A stretch of DNA of 6,738 nt, taken from assembly GCA_019245555.1 (NCBI GenBank), contig JAFARH010000200.1:1-6738 (forward strand). Reading direction: 5' to 3'. Made by a program: the position numbers and the translations under genes. The notes under the pieces were generated by a model. The model was not told the DNA's origin, made no database searches, and saw only the letters and a list, made by a program, of their open reading frames with translations. Positions within the stretch are counted from its first letter, which is position 1. The number at the start of each line of letters is the position of its first letter. This document shows positions 1 through 6,738 of this stretch, in pieces. This stretch comes from Betaproteobacteria bacterium (lineage in GTDB: Bacteria > Pseudomonadota > Gammaproteobacteria > Burkholderiales > SG8-39).

Positions 1-683
1 CCCTCGTTCTTCACGCGCTCCGATTCCTCGGCTTCCAGCAGGCGGTACGGCTCGGCCGCTTCATCGGCGATGTACTGCGCCGGGGCGAAGCTGTCCTCGT
101 CGTCGCGCTCGCCTTCGAAGGCGAGCTCCTGGCCGGCGAGACGCGTCTCCATCTCGACGACTTCCTCCGGCTTGACGTTGAGCGCGTCCGCCACGTGCGC
201 GACCTCGCCCACGCTCATCGGACCGAGGTCCTTCTTCATCGAGCGCAGGTTGAAGAAAAGCTTGCGCTGCGCCTTGGTCGTCGCCACTTTCACAAGGCGC
301 CAGTTGCGCAGGATGTATTCGTGCATCTCGGCCTTGATCCAGTGGATCGCGAACGAGACCAGACGCACGCCGCGATCGGGGTCGAAGCGCTTCACCGCCT
401 TCATCAGGCCAATGTTGCCTTCCTGAATCAGGTCGGCATGCGGCAGCCCGTAGCCGAGATAGCCGCGCGCGGTCGCGACTACCAGCCGAAGATGGGAAAC
501 CACGAGTTGGCGGGCGGCCTCGAGATCGTTGTCGTTGCGGAAGCGGCGCGCGAGGCGCTGCTCTTCCTCCAGCGAGAGGATCGGGAAGCGATTTACCGCC
601 TGGATATAAGCGTCGATGCTGCCCACCGGCATCGGCATGGAAGCCGCCGGTATGGCGAGGGTCATCGCAGCCTGGGTGGTCAT
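1..683 (-). CDS. rpoH: RNA polymerase sigma-32 (heat-shock) factor RpoH, C-terminus cut off by window edge
   Basis: Alternative sigma factor that directs core RNA polymerase to heat-shock promoters (chaperones, proteases). The 227 visible codons translate without a stop. They contain the sigma-70 family region 2 (about residues 55-130), including [16 protein letters not shown] at 85-100 and [19 protein letters not shown] at 111-129. The RpoH-specific box QRKLFFNLR follows at 139-147 and separates RpoH from RpoD, RpoS and FliA. Region 3 follows, and about 60 residues including the region 4 helix-turn-helix lie beyond base 1 (E. coli RpoH is 284 aa). Start: minus-strand ATG at 683-681, with AAGGAGG at 697-691 spaced 7 nt. 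An in-frame ATG at 689-687 (ATG CTG ATG) sits only 1 nt from that Shine-Dalgarno sequence, so the inner ATG is preferred. It follows ftsX, the same order as in E. coli, but has its own promoter and CIRCE operator. Family identity is essentially certain from sequence. Confidence 0.97.
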   Translation of the reverse strand, partial: MTTQAAMTLAIPAASMPMPVGSIDAYIQAVNRFPILSLEEEQRLARRFRNDNDLEAARQLVVSHLRLVVATARGYLGYGLPHADLIQEGNIGLMKAVKRFDPDRGVRLVSFAIHWIKAEMHEYILRNWRLVKVATTKAQRKLFFNLRSMKKDLGPMSVGEVAHVADALNVKPEEVVEMETRLAGQELAFEGERDDEDSFAPAQYIADEAAEPYRLLEAEESERVKNE

Positions 684-689
684 CAGCAT

Positions 690-698
690 TCCTCCTTA
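690..698 (-). promoter_or_regulatory. Strong ribosome binding site of rpoH
   Basis: The minus strand reads TAAGGAGGA here, a near-perfect anti-16S match. Spacing is 7 nt to the ATG at 683 and only 1 nt to the in-frame ATG at 689, which decides the start in favour of 683. It is the strongest Shine-Dalgarno sequence in the window; most other genes here have weak ones. Confidence 0.8.
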
Positions 699-706
699 GG
701 TACCAG

Positions 707-736
707 AGTATAGCACTCGGGTATTTAGAGTGCTAA
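707..736 (-). promoter_or_regulatory. Likely sigma-70 promoter of rpoH overlapping CIRCE
   Basis: On the minus strand a -10 hexamer TATACT (712-707, 5 of 6 to TATAAT) is preceded by TGC, giving an extended -10 (TGn). An 18-nt spacer separates it from TTAGCA (736-731, 4 of 6 to TTGACA). The -35 lies within the left CIRCE arm and the -10 straddles the edge of the right arm, the classic layout for steric repression. Transcription would begin near 700 and give a leader of only about 17 nt holding the Shine-Dalgarno sequence. A second -10-like TAGAAT lies just upstream (741-736) but lacks a good -35; transcripts from it would start inside the CIRCE. No sigma-32 or sigma-E promoter is evident. Predicted by eye. 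Confidence 0.55.
710..736 (-). promoter_or_regulatory. CIRCE operator (HrcA binding site) upstream of rpoH
   Basis: On the minus strand the left arm is TTAGCACTC (736-728), the spacer TAAATACCC (727-719) and the right arm GAGTGCTAT (718-710). The consensus CIRCE is TTAGCACTC, nine bases, GAGTGCTAA. This copy differs only at the last base and has the exact 9-bp spacer. CIRCE is the operator of the HrcA repressor, normally found before groESL, dnaK or hrcA. Here it ends 26 nt upstream of the rpoH start and overlaps the likely promoter, so HrcA binding should block transcription of the sigma factor. The hrcA gene is not in this window. The match is seen directly; repression is inferred. Confidence 0.9.
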
Positions 737-787
737 TTCTACAAACGGTTCCCCTAGCTAACGGATAACGATAGCGAGCACTGACAT

Positions 788-1663
788 CTATCTGGGCTCG
801 ATCTCCTTGAGGTGCCGGCTCACTGAGAGGTGGGCCCCCAGCCAACCGAGCAGTCCGGCGAGGACAAGGAAGGCGACCGAATCCGGTTCCCGGGGGAAGG
901 CGAATCGAAAATCCGATCCATACGATTCGGCCAGTAGACGCACCTCGCGGTTTAGCAGCGCGAGCGATCCACCGACGATCACGAGCGCGAGCGCTCCGCC
1001 TGCGAGTCCTTGCAGAAGGCCGGCGTAATAGAACGGCCGCCGGATGAAGCCGTCGGTTGCGCCGATGAGCTTCGAGACTTCGATCTCGTCGCGCTGCGTG
1101 AGGATCTGCAGCCGGATGGTGTTGAAGGTCACGGCGATGAGCGCGGCTCCGAGTACTCCCGCCAGCAGCCAGAGCGCTGTACGCGCGAGTCGCGCTAGGG
1201 TCGCCAGACGCCGTGCCCAAAGTGCGTCCGCTTGTACTTGGGCCACGCCGGGGATCTTTGCGACGTCCTTGGCAAGGGACTCGAGGTTCTCCTCGGACGT
1301 TGTCACGACGTACGCATCGGGCAGCGGATTGCGGCCGAGCGCCGCAACGAGCTCGCCCATTCCCTGCACGGCGCCGAGCTCTTTCAATGCCTGGTCGCGA
1401 GGGATGTAGCGAAGACGCACCACGCGCGGATCGCGCTTGAGTATTGTGCCCAGCGCATCGACATTCGTCCGCTTCGCGTCGAGGAACACCGAGATCTGCG
1501 GCTCGACGGCGAGGCGGCCGGCCACGGCACGCACGCTCTCAAGAAGCGCATAGCCGCCGGCAGGAAGTGCGAGAGCGACTCCGATGACCACGACGTTGAG
1601 TAGCTCGATGCGCGGCAGCGCGCGGGCAAATGCGTGTCGATGCTGACGGAGCCAGGCTTTCAT
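788..1663 (-). CDS. ftsX: Cell division protein FtsX (permease-like subunit of the FtsEX complex)
   Basis: Inner-membrane partner of the FtsE ATPase. In studied bacteria FtsEX sits at the septal ring, promotes divisome assembly and activates murein hydrolases through periplasmic partners such as EnvC. The 291-aa protein has four hydrophobic segments at about 20-42, 163-182, 212-237 and 262-282. A periplasmic domain of about 120 residues (43-160) lies between the first two, the FtsX topology. The conserved FtsX/MacB-type stretch NTIRLQI...RDEIEVSKLIGAT at 181-203 and FIRRPFYYAG at 206-215 lies after the second segment and includes the cytoplasmic coupling region. The short N-terminal cytoplasmic part (MKAWLRQHRHAFARAL) resembles gamma/betaproteobacterial FtsX. 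The start ATG (1663-1661) overlaps the ftsE stop TGA as ATGA, implying translational coupling. It ends 104 nt before the rpoH start. Confidence 0.95.
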   Translation of the reverse strand: MKAWLRQHRHAFARALPRIELLNVVVIGVALALPAGGYALLESVRAVAGRLAVEPQISVFLDAKRTNVDALGTILKRDPRVVRLRYIPRDQALKELGAVQGMGELVAALGRNPLPDAYVVTTSEENLESLAKDVAKIPGVAQVQADALWARRLATLARLARTALWLLAGVLGAALIAVTFNTIRLQILTQRDEIEVSKLIGATDGFIRRPFYYAGLLQGLAGGALALVIVGGSLALLNREVRLLAESYGSDFRFAFPREPDSVAFLVLAGLLGWLGAHLSVSRHLKEIEPR

Positions 1664-2310
1664 TGCACCCGCCCGCCCTCGAGGTGCAGCAGGCGTTTGC
1701 CGTACTGGGTGACGAGGCCCTGGTCATGGGTCGCGATGAGGACGGTAACGCCCACCTGGTTGAACTCGACAAAGATGTCGACGATGCGTCGCGCTGATTC
1801 GGCGTCGAGATTCGCGGTCGGCTCGTCCGCAATGAGGATCGAAGGCCGGTTTACCACGGCGCGCGCGATGGCAAGGCGCTGTTGCTCGCCGCCCGAAAGC
1901 TGGATCGGATTCGATCTCTCGCGAGCGAGAAGGCCCACCTTGTCGAGCGCGGCGCGGGCGCGGCGCGATGCTTCATTCGTCGAATGCGTCGAGAAGGCGA
2001 GCGGCAGCATCACGTTCTCGAATACCGAGCGATCGTAGAGCAGCTTCTGGTCCTGGAACACCAAGCCGAGATTGCGGCGCAGATAGGGAATCGCCGAGCC
2101 CTTCAGCGCGCCGACGTTCTGGCCGTTCACTATCACGGCACCCGAACTCGGCCGCTCGATGGCCGGAATCAGCTTGAGCAGCGTCGACTTGCCGGCGCCG
2201 GAGCGGCCGGTGATGAACACGAGCTCACCGGGCTCGACCGAGAACGTAACCTCTTTCAGCGCTTCCTCGCCGCCGCGATAGCGCTTCGCGACCGCCGAGA
2301 AGCTAACCAA
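1660..2310 (-). CDS. ftsE: Cell division ATP-binding protein FtsE
   Basis: ATPase of the FtsEX ABC complex on the cytoplasmic face of the membrane; ATP binding and hydrolysis drive FtsX-mediated control of septal peptidoglycan hydrolysis. Counting from the TTG start, the 216-aa protein has Walker A GRSGAGKST (35-43), Q-loop Gln86 in VFQDQKLL, signature LSGGEQQR (138-145), Walker B ILIADEPTANLD (158-169) with catalytic Glu163, and switch His195. VFQDQKLL and ADEPTANLD are typical of FtsE. Start choice: TTG at 2310-2308 gives MVSFSAVAKRYRGG, matching the usual MI-x-F-x-x-V-x-K-x-Y opening and length (E. coli 222 aa), with a weak GAGG 6 nt upstream. A longer reading from TTG at 2370 adds 20 residues that are only ftsY in another frame. 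It overlaps the ftsY stop by 8 bp and the ftsX start by 4 bp. Confidence 0.94.
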   Translation of the reverse strand: MVSFSAVAKRYRGGEEALKEVTFSVEPGELVFITGRSGAGKSTLLKLIPAIERPSSGAVIVNGQNVGALKGSAIPYLRRNLGLVFQDQKLLYDRSVFENVMLPLAFSTHSTNEASRRARAALDKVGLLARERSNPIQLSGGEQQRLAIARAVVNRPSILIADEPTANLDAESARRIVDIFVEFNQVGVTVLIATHDQGLVTQYGKRLLHLEGGRVQ

Positions 2311-3220
2311 CCAGCGCCTCGGCGAACTCTCGCGCCGCGAAGGGCCGCAGGTCGTCGATGCCTTCGCCAACGCCGACGAAGATGAGGGGGATCGGGCGCT
2401 CGCGCGCGATGGCGCACACGACGCCGCCCTTCGCCGTTCCGTCGAGCTTCGTCAAGACGAGCCCCGTGAGGCCGAGCGCGTCGTCGAACGCCTTCACCTG
2501 TGCGACTGCGTTCTGCCCTGTGTTCGCGTCGAGCACCAGCAGCACTTCGTGCGGCGCACCCGCCTGCGCTTTCGTGGCGACGCGCTTGACCTTGCGGATC
2601 TCTTCCATCAAGTGCAGTTGCGTCGGCAAGCGTCCTGCCGTGTCGGCGATCACTACGTCGACACCGCGCGCTCGCGCTGAGGCCAGCGCATCGAAGACGA
2701 CTGCACCCGGATCGCCCGTCGCCTGCGCGATGACCGGCACATTGTTCCGCTCGCCCCAAACGACGAGCTGCTCGCGGGCTGCGGCGCGGAATGTATCGCC
2801 CGCGGCGAGAAGCACACTCTTGCCCTGAGACTGTAGCCACTTCGCGAGCTTGCCGATCGACGTGGTCTTGCCTGAGCCGTTCACGCCGGCAATCATCAGC
2901 ACATAGGGCTTGGCGCGACCGACATCGAGCTTTTTCTCCAGCGGAGAAAGGAGCTCGGTCAATGAATCCTTGAGCGCCTGCTTGAGCGCTTCGCCTTCTT
3001 CGATCTTCTGCTTGCGCGCCTTCTCGCGCAGCGAGGTGATGAGCCAATCGGTGGCGGAGACGCCGCAGTCGGCCTGCAGCAGCGCCGTTTCCAAATCCTG
3101 GAAGAGAGACTCATCGACGCGCCGGCGCGTGAAGAGCTCGGCGACCGGCGTGTTGAGCACTTCGCGCGTGCGCGCAAGGCCATTCTTCAGGCGCGCGGCC
3201 CACGAAAGCGCTGCTACCAT
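2303..3220 (-). CDS. ftsY: Signal recognition particle receptor FtsY (NG domain)
   Basis: SRP-receptor GTPase that docks Ffh-bound translating ribosomes at the membrane for cotranslational insertion. The 305-aa protein has an N domain (about 10-95, with ALLQADCGVSAT at 47-58) and a G domain. The GTPase motifs are P-loop GVNGSGKTT (112-120), DTFRAAAREQL (142-152), DTAGR (193-197), TKLDGTAKGG (257-266) and GVGEGIDDL (283-291). Ending in GEGIDDLRPF separates FtsY from Ffh, and there is no M domain. The long acidic A domain of E. coli FtsY (497 aa) is absent; only about 20 residues, with the basic helix RLKNGLARTRE, precede the N domain. Start: ATG 3220-3218, the only upstream option being cut off by an in-frame TGA at 3226-3224. 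No clear Shine-Dalgarno sequence is visible. First gene of the ftsYEX operon, divergent from rsmD. Confidence 0.96.
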   Translation of the reverse strand: MVAALSWAARLKNGLARTREVLNTPVAELFTRRRVDESLFQDLETALLQADCGVSATDWLITSLREKARKQKIEEGEALKQALKDSLTELLSPLEKKLDVGRAKPYVLMIAGVNGSGKTTSIGKLAKWLQSQGKSVLLAAGDTFRAAAREQLVVWGERNNVPVIAQATGDPGAVVFDALASARARGVDVVIADTAGRLPTQLHLMEEIRKVKRVATKAQAGAPHEVLLVLDANTGQNAVAQVKAFDDALGLTGLVLTKLDGTAKGGVVCAIARERPIPLIFVGVGEGIDDLRPFAAREFAEALVG

Positions 3221-3226
3221 GGTTCA

Positions 3227-4253
<1,027 letters not shown>

Positions 4254-5063
4254 CTATTTCTGGCAGCTCGGGCAGTAAAACGTCGAGCGCTGCCCCTGGA
4301 CGATTCGTCTAATCGCCGTGCCGCAGCGGCGACACGCTCTACCCTCGCGGTCGTACACGAGATGGCGGCTCTGGGACTCGCCGCGATGTCCGTCGGCCCC
4401 GATGTAATCGCGAAGGCTCGAGCCGCCGGCGCGGATCGCCGAGCGCAGCGTGTCCTTGATTGCTTTCGAGAGGCGAGTGCAATCCTCGATCGTGAGTCGA
4501 TTTGCCCGCTTGCGGGGATCGATACGGGCGCGGAACAGGCTCTCGCTTGCGTAGATGTTGCCGACGCCGACGACGCGGCGGCCGTCCATTAGAAAAAGCT
4601 TGATGGCGGTGCGATGCGCACGCGTGAGCGCGAAGAGGCGCGCGGGGTCGAGCGCTCGGGAAAGCGGCTCGATGCCGAGGTTGGCGATCAGCGGATGTTC
4701 ATCCACCGAAGCCTGGGTCCACAGCACGGCGCCGAAGCGCCGCGGATCCCGCAGGCGGACCATGCGGTCGCCGAGCACGAGATCGAAGTGATCGTGTTTC
4801 TCTGCGGGCGTGTCATGCGGCAGCACGCGCAGGCTGCCCGACATTCCCAAGTGCAGGATCAGGTGTCCGTCCCCCAGGTCGACGAGCAGGTACTTTCCGC
4901 GACGTCGCACCGATTGCACTTTGCGCCCGGCAAGTTGTCTCACTGCGCGCGGGACCGGCCAGCGCAGGCGTGGCTGACGAACGGCGACAGCGGAGATCAC
5001 GCGGCCTTTCAGGTGCGGCATGAGTCCGCGGCGCGTAACTTCAACTTCCGGGAGTTCGGGCAT
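4254..5063 (-). CDS. mutM: Formamidopyrimidine-DNA glycosylase MutM (Fpg)
   Basis: Bifunctional base-excision repair enzyme that removes 8-oxoguanine and Fapy lesions and cuts the abasic site by beta,delta-elimination. The start is fixed by biochemistry: the mature N-terminus must be Pro2, so the ATG at 5063-5061 giving MPELPEVEVTRRGL is correct, not the longer open frame starting at 5090. The protein is 269 aa, equal to E. coli MutM. Visible key residues are Pro2, Glu3, Lys57 (RRGKYLL), Met74 (LGMSGSLR), Arg109 and Phe110 in DPRRFG, and Asn169 (GVGNIYASE). The C-terminal zinc finger has C244-x2-C247 and C264-x2-C267, with Arg259 in QGQRSTFYC. One oddity is in the lesion-capping loop: the usual GYFQ reads GESQ (229-232). 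No strong Shine-Dalgarno sequence is visible. Divergent from the TPR gene and convergent with coaD. Confidence 0.97.
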   Translation of the reverse strand: MPELPEVEVTRRGLMPHLKGRVISAVAVRQPRLRWPVPRAVRQLAGRKVQSVRRRGKYLLVDLGDGHLILHLGMSGSLRVLPHDTPAEKHDHFDLVLGDRMVRLRDPRRFGAVLWTQASVDEHPLIANLGIEPLSRALDPARLFALTRAHRTAIKLFLMDGRRVVGVGNIYASESLFRARIDPRKRANRLTIEDCTRLSKAIKDTLRSAIRAGGSSLRDYIGADGHRGESQSRHLVYDREGRACRRCGTAIRRIVQGQRSTFYCPSCQK

Positions 5064-5116
5064 GCCAGAGTTGCTTGTGCGGGGCACCAAATATACCTAA
5101 GATCGGTCGAATCCAG
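5064..5116. other. Divergent mutM / TPR-gene intergenic spacer
   Basis: A 53-bp, locally AT-richer spacer between two divergent start codons, so it should hold promoters for both. On the minus strand a -10-like TATATT (5095-5090) faces mutM without a recognisable -35. On the plus strand TTGCTT (5071-5076) and TATACC (5092-5097), spaced 15 nt, could serve the TPR gene but match poorly. No Shine-Dalgarno sequence is obvious on either side and no operator-like palindrome was found. Confidence 0.3.
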
Positions 5117-6738
5117 ATGTTCATTCCCCGGTTTCTTCCCCTCGTAGTCGCGGCCACCGCATTTGCATTGGCCGGTGTCGCATGCGCTCAGTCTGGTGAC
5201 ACGCGCGACGGCCCGAAATCGATCAAGCCGGAAGACACAACCGGCATGAATGAGCCGACGCTGTACGAGCTCTTGCTCGGCGAGATCGCGATGCAGCGTG
5301 GCGACTATGCGCTCGCCGCCAAGACCTATCTCGATCTCGCGCGCCAGACGCGTGACCCGCGGATTGCGCGGCGTGCAGTCGAAGTCGCAAACCAGGGCAA
5401 GCTGCCGGATCTCGCGCTCGAGGCGGCCAAGACCTGGCACGAGATCGAGCCGAAATCACCGGCTGCGCTGCAGGTCGTCGCTGCGCTGCTCATTTCCACC
5501 AAGCGCGTCGACGAAGCAGAGCCTTATCTCGAAAAGTTGCTTTCCGCGGAAGGCGTCGATCCGGAGCGCGGCTTCCTGCAAATGAATCGACTGCTGGCGA
5601 GCAACCCGGACAAGCAGGCGAACCTGCGCGTCGTGCGCCAGCTTGCTGCGAAATATCCCACTCTTGCCCCGGCCCATCTCGCGATCGCGGTTGCCGCGTC
5701 CGCTGCGGGTGACGATGCGGCTGCCATCGCTGCCGCACGGCGTGCGGCGGAAATCCGTCCGGACTGGGAAGCCCCTGCCGTAACGGAAGCGGCAGTGCTG
5801 CAGAAGAAGTCGACTGCCGATGCAGCGAAGCGGCTTGGCGACTTCGTCGAGAAAAATCCGAAGTCGCGCGAAGGGCGCCTGAACTACGCGCGTGCCTTGA
5901 TCCTCGACAATCGCGTTCCCGAAGCGCGCAAACAGTTCGAGACCCTGCTCGCGGAGAATCCGGGAAACAACGAGCTCACCTATACCGTGGGTCTGCTCGC
6001 GTTCCAGCTGAAGGACTACGCCGTCGCTGAAGACAGCATGAAGAAGCTGGTCAGCTCGCCGACCAACCGCGATCCCGACCAGGCGCGCTACGTCCTCGGC
6101 CAGATTGCCGAGGAGCAGAAGCAATGGCCGAAGGCAATCGACTGGTACAACCAGATCCAGGATGGCGAGCAAGCACTGCCGGCGCGGCTGCGGACCGCCA
6201 ACGCGATGGCCAAGCAGGGCAAGGTCGATGCTGCGGTCGAGTACCTGCACAAGGTAAGCGATGACTATCCGGACCAGCAGGTGCAGGTCACGGTCGCAGA
6301 GGCTCAGCTCTTACGCGACGCCAACCGGAACAAGGATGCGTACGAGCTTTTGGCTGATGCGCTGAAGGGCGACCCGGAGCAACCGGAGCTCCTGTATGAC
6401 TATGCGCTCACCGCCGAGCGGCTCGAGAAATACGACGTGCTGGAAGAAAACCTGAAGAAGCTGATCGAAGTGCGGCCCGATCACGCGCATGCCTACAACG
6501 CCTTGGGCTATTCGTTCGCAGATCGCAATACCAGGCTGAAGGAAGCACGCACGCTTATCGAGAAGGCGCTCGAGCTTGCGCCCGACGATTTCTTCATCAT
6601 GGATAGTCTCGGCTGGGTGCAATACCGAGAAGGAAACCTGAAAGGTGCGGCCACTACGCTGCGCCGCGCCTACAATGGGCGGCCGGATGCGGAAATCGGT
6701 GCGCACCTTGGTGAAGTCCTTTGGGTGATGGGTGAGCG
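5117..6738 (+). CDS. Exported tetratricopeptide-repeat (TPR) protein, C-terminus cut off by window edge
   Basis: No stop is met in 540 codons. The N-terminus has a Sec signal peptide: PRFLP, then a hydrophobic stretch at about 7-22 and an ACA-Q signal peptidase I site after Ala24. Cys23 does not sit in a good lipobox (Gly at -3), so a periplasmic or peripheral envelope location is inferred rather than a lipoprotein. The rest is alpha-helical TPR. Clear repeats are at about 46-79 (LLGEIAMQRGDYALAAKTY), 253-282, 285-312 and 322-350, and two strong ones are at 457-490 (AYNALGYSFADR, EARTLIEKALELAPD) and 491-524 (DSLGWVQYREGNLKGA). The end AHLGEVLWVMG is typical of a betaproteobacterial family often encoded upstream of lolB and ispE. 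Start ATG 5117 is chosen because it creates the signal peptide; it lacks a clear Shine-Dalgarno sequence. TPRs mediate protein-protein contacts, possibly in envelope biogenesis by context; the exact role is unknown. Confidence 0.88.
   Translation, partial: MFIPRFLPLVVAATAFALAGVACAQSGDTRDGPKSIKPEDTTGMNEPTLYELLLGEIAMQRGDYALAAKTYLDLARQTRDPRIARRAVEVANQGKLPDLALEAAKTWHEIEPKSPAALQVVAALLISTKRVDEAEPYLEKLLSAEGVDPERGFLQMNRLLASNPDKQANLRVVRQLAAKYPTLAPAHLAIAVAASAAGDDAAAIAAARRAAEIRPDWEAPAVTEAAVLQKKSTADAAKRLGDFVEKNPKSREGRLNYARALILDNRVPEARKQFETLLAENPGNNELTYTVGLLAFQLKDYAVAEDSMKKLVSSPTNRDPDQARYVLGQIAEEQKQWPKAIDWYNQIQDGEQALPARLRTANAMAKQGKVDAAVEYLHKVSDDYPDQQVQVTVAEAQLLRDANRNKDAYELLADALKGDPEQPELLYDYALTAERLEKYDVLEENLKKLIEVRPDHAHAYNALGYSFADRNTRLKEARTLIEKALELAPDDFFIMDSLGWVQYREGNLKGAATTLRRAYNGRPDAEIGAHLGEVLWVMGE

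Noticed and set aside
195..713. A plus-strand open frame of 172 codons opposite rpoH
   Set aside because: The opposite strand encodes unmistakable RpoH; the plus-strand product is a His/Arg-rich shadow with no family features.
737..787. Imperfect GCTA...TAGC inverted repeat as an ftsX terminator
   Set aside because: Only 4 bp pair cleanly and no T-run follows; too weak to call. Read-through from ftsX into rpoH remains possible.
4262..4297. Possible hairpin GGGCAG ... CTGCCC near the coaD/mutM junction as a terminator
   Set aside because: The arms are only about 6 bp with a 14-nt loop, there is no T-run on either strand, and the sequence is explained by the MutM zinc-finger codons (CPSCQ).
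5117..5195. TPR protein as a lipoprotein through Cys23
   Set aside because: The residues before the cysteine are G-V-A, and the -3 position lacks the Leu/Val/Ile of a lipobox; ACA-Q fits signal peptidase I better.
5456..6250. A 264-codon open frame on the minus strand opposite the TPR gene
   Set aside because: It mirrors the codon pattern of the TPR gene, whose plus-strand frame has a signal peptide and recognisable repeats. The antisense product has no recognisable domain and no Shine-Dalgarno sequence. Long antisense open frames are expected in high-GC DNA.

Overview
The window looks like ordinary chromosome from a high-GC proteobacterium, most likely a betaproteobacterium. The reasons are the order ftsY-ftsE-ftsX-rpoH with rsmD divergent from ftsY, rsmD directly followed by coaD, mutM divergent from a long exported TPR protein of the type that often precedes lolB and ispE in betaproteobacteria, and a short FtsY without an acidic A domain. 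Order and family similarity are judged by eye; the genus cannot be named.

Layout. On the minus strand, reading from about 3220 down to 1, lies ftsY (SRP receptor), ftsE and ftsX (the FtsEX divisome ABC complex) and then rpoH (heat-shock sigma factor, cut by the window edge). ftsY/ftsE overlap by 8 bp and ftsE/ftsX by 4 bp, so these three look like one translationally coupled operon. rpoH is separated by a 103-bp gap that carries its own control region. On the plus strand rsmD (16S rRNA m2G966 methyltransferase) starts 6 bp from the ftsY start codon and overlaps coaD (phosphopantetheine adenylyltransferase) by 32 bp. coaD converges on minus-strand mutM (formamidopyrimidine-DNA glycosylase), and their stop codons touch with no base between them. 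mutM is divergent from a plus-strand TPR protein that runs off the right edge.

The most informative regulatory signal is upstream of rpoH: a near-perfect CIRCE operator (9-bp inverted repeat with a 9-bp spacer) lying over a sigma-70-like promoter with an extended -10 element. This implies that the HrcA repressor controls the heat-shock sigma factor itself, so the two heat-shock circuits would form a cascade. A strong Shine-Dalgarno sequence and a doubled start (ATG CTG ATG) follow.

No mobile element, CRISPR array, tRNA, rRNA or unknown multi-gene system was seen. All eight genes belong to recognisable conserved families, seven of them named. The only noncoding stretches are 684-787, 3221-3226 and 5064-5116.
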